A stretch of 49,604 nucleotides of DNA from an uncultured Eubacterium sp. GTDB lineage: Bacteria; Bacillota; Clostridia; Lachnospirales; Lachnospiraceae. Of this stretch, positions 49,245-49,604 are shown in pieces (within the stretch, counting starts at the first letter, position 1; the number at the start of each line of letters is the position of its first letter). Location: NCBI GenBank assembly GCA_947089855.1, contig CAMUML010000032.1, forward strand, positions 1 to 49,604, written 5' to 3'. The notes beneath the pieces were generated by a model, which was not told the origin of the DNA, made no database searches, and saw only the letters and a program-made list of their open reading frames with translations. The position numbers and the translations under genes were made by a program.

Positions 49245-49604
49245 GAAAGGCCGTAAAAGAAAAGAGGGTGGGGACTGTGCCGATCTGGATGGGTGTCCTT
49301 GTTTTTGCTCTGGCGTTTGGGGCCGGGGCTATATCTAAATTTGTAATTCAACCTGAGTGGACAAAGGAATACAATGTCCCCTGGAGCGATGAACTGGGGA
49401 CGCGTATGGCCGATTTGTCCTATGGGGACGGGGAGGCCAACAAGTTTGACTTGTATCTGCCCGCCGACAGCGGGAAGGAGAACTACGGTTTGGTGGTCTA
49501 CCTCCACGCCGGGGGCTTCACCACTGGGGACAAAAGTGGGGATGTGGAGATGCTCTCCTGGCTGTGCAAAAAGGGCTATGTGGCGGCGGGTATCAACTAC
49601 ACCC
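49241..49604 (+). CDS. Membrane-anchored alpha/beta hydrolase (3' cut by window)
   Basis: Only the first 121 codons are present. A basic start and one helix (about 12-31) anchor the protein outside the membrane. The N-terminal part of an esterase/lipase fold follows: FDLYLPAD, then GLVVYLHAGGFTTGDKSG, where HAGG corresponds to the HGGG oxyanion-hole motif, then KKGYVAAGINY. The catalytic Ser, Asp and His lie beyond the edge. A carboxylesterase acting on small acyl or acetyl esters is likely. It is coupled to the small membrane protein and probably repressed by TetR. Confidence 0.8.
   Translation, partial: MRKAVKEKRVGTVPIWMGVLVFALAFGAGAISKFVIQPEWTKEYNVPWSDELGTRMADLSYGDGEANKFDLYLPADSGKENYGLVVYLHAGGFTTGDKSGDVEMLSWLCKKGYVAAGINYT

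Overview
The window reads as chromosome of a motile Firmicute of the Lachnospiraceae type (Roseburia/Lachnospira-like). This is inferred from gene families and moderate GC content. Supporting signs are strong AGGAGG ribosome sites, GTG starts, lipoprotein sugar-binding proteins with CUT1 permeases but no linked ATPase, YesM/YesN two-component systems, a BlaI/BlaR-type pair, a serine-recombinase leader and chemoreceptors (so probably a flagellated member). I see no tRNA, rRNA or CRISPR array.

Layout. 1-880: remains of a minimal nucleotidyltransferase/HEPN toxin-antitoxin pair with a broken HEPN gene. 1129-3260: autoregulated BlaI repressor and an M56 antirepressor whose C-terminus is an NlpC/P60-like domain lacking the usual cysteine. 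3261-3812: intergenic repeats and a terminator. 3813-11410: AraC regulator, sugar ABC importer (binding protein and two permeases), a probable DUF3863-type protein, a zinc-ribbon miniprotein and a GH53 endo-galactanase without signal peptide. 11472-16986: small membrane protein, binding lipoprotein plus chemoreceptor, and a second binding lipoprotein. 17003-20397 (minus): YesN/YesM. 20572-27821: binding lipoprotein plus chemoreceptor, then an LplB/YtcP/LplA-type importer. 27935-34614: GH31 alpha-xylosidase, GH3 and GH42. 34702-38223: MscL, a twice-frameshifted Ig-like/5'-nucleotidase gene and a four-helix protein. 38415-40597: nuclease remnant and an Eco57I-like adenine methyltransferase that runs into an OmpR/histidine-kinase pair (40579-42685). 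42682-43326 (minus): unrecognised protein with a possible AUU start. 43437-43660: duplicated hairpin repeat. 43748-48134: YceG, TelA and HAD genes of the Ter-linked stress module. 48135-48473: leader and stub of a large serine recombinase. 48474-end: TetR, a small membrane protein and an alpha/beta hydrolase cut by the window edge.

How it works together. The central 30 kb looks like a plant cell-wall glycan locus. Oligosaccharides are bound at the surface by lipoproteins, imported by two CUT1 systems that must borrow an ATPase encoded elsewhere, and split in the cytoplasm by GH53, GH42, GH31 and GH3. That enzyme set fits beta-galactan and xyloglucan side chains. Extra binding lipoproteins paired with chemoreceptors suggest that sensing, chemotaxis and uptake of the same glycans are encoded together. 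Control would come from AraC (duplicated promoter modules at 3652 and 4768) and YesMN (divergent back-to-back promoters with a possible cre site). The flanks carry decayed defence genes and mobile-element scars.
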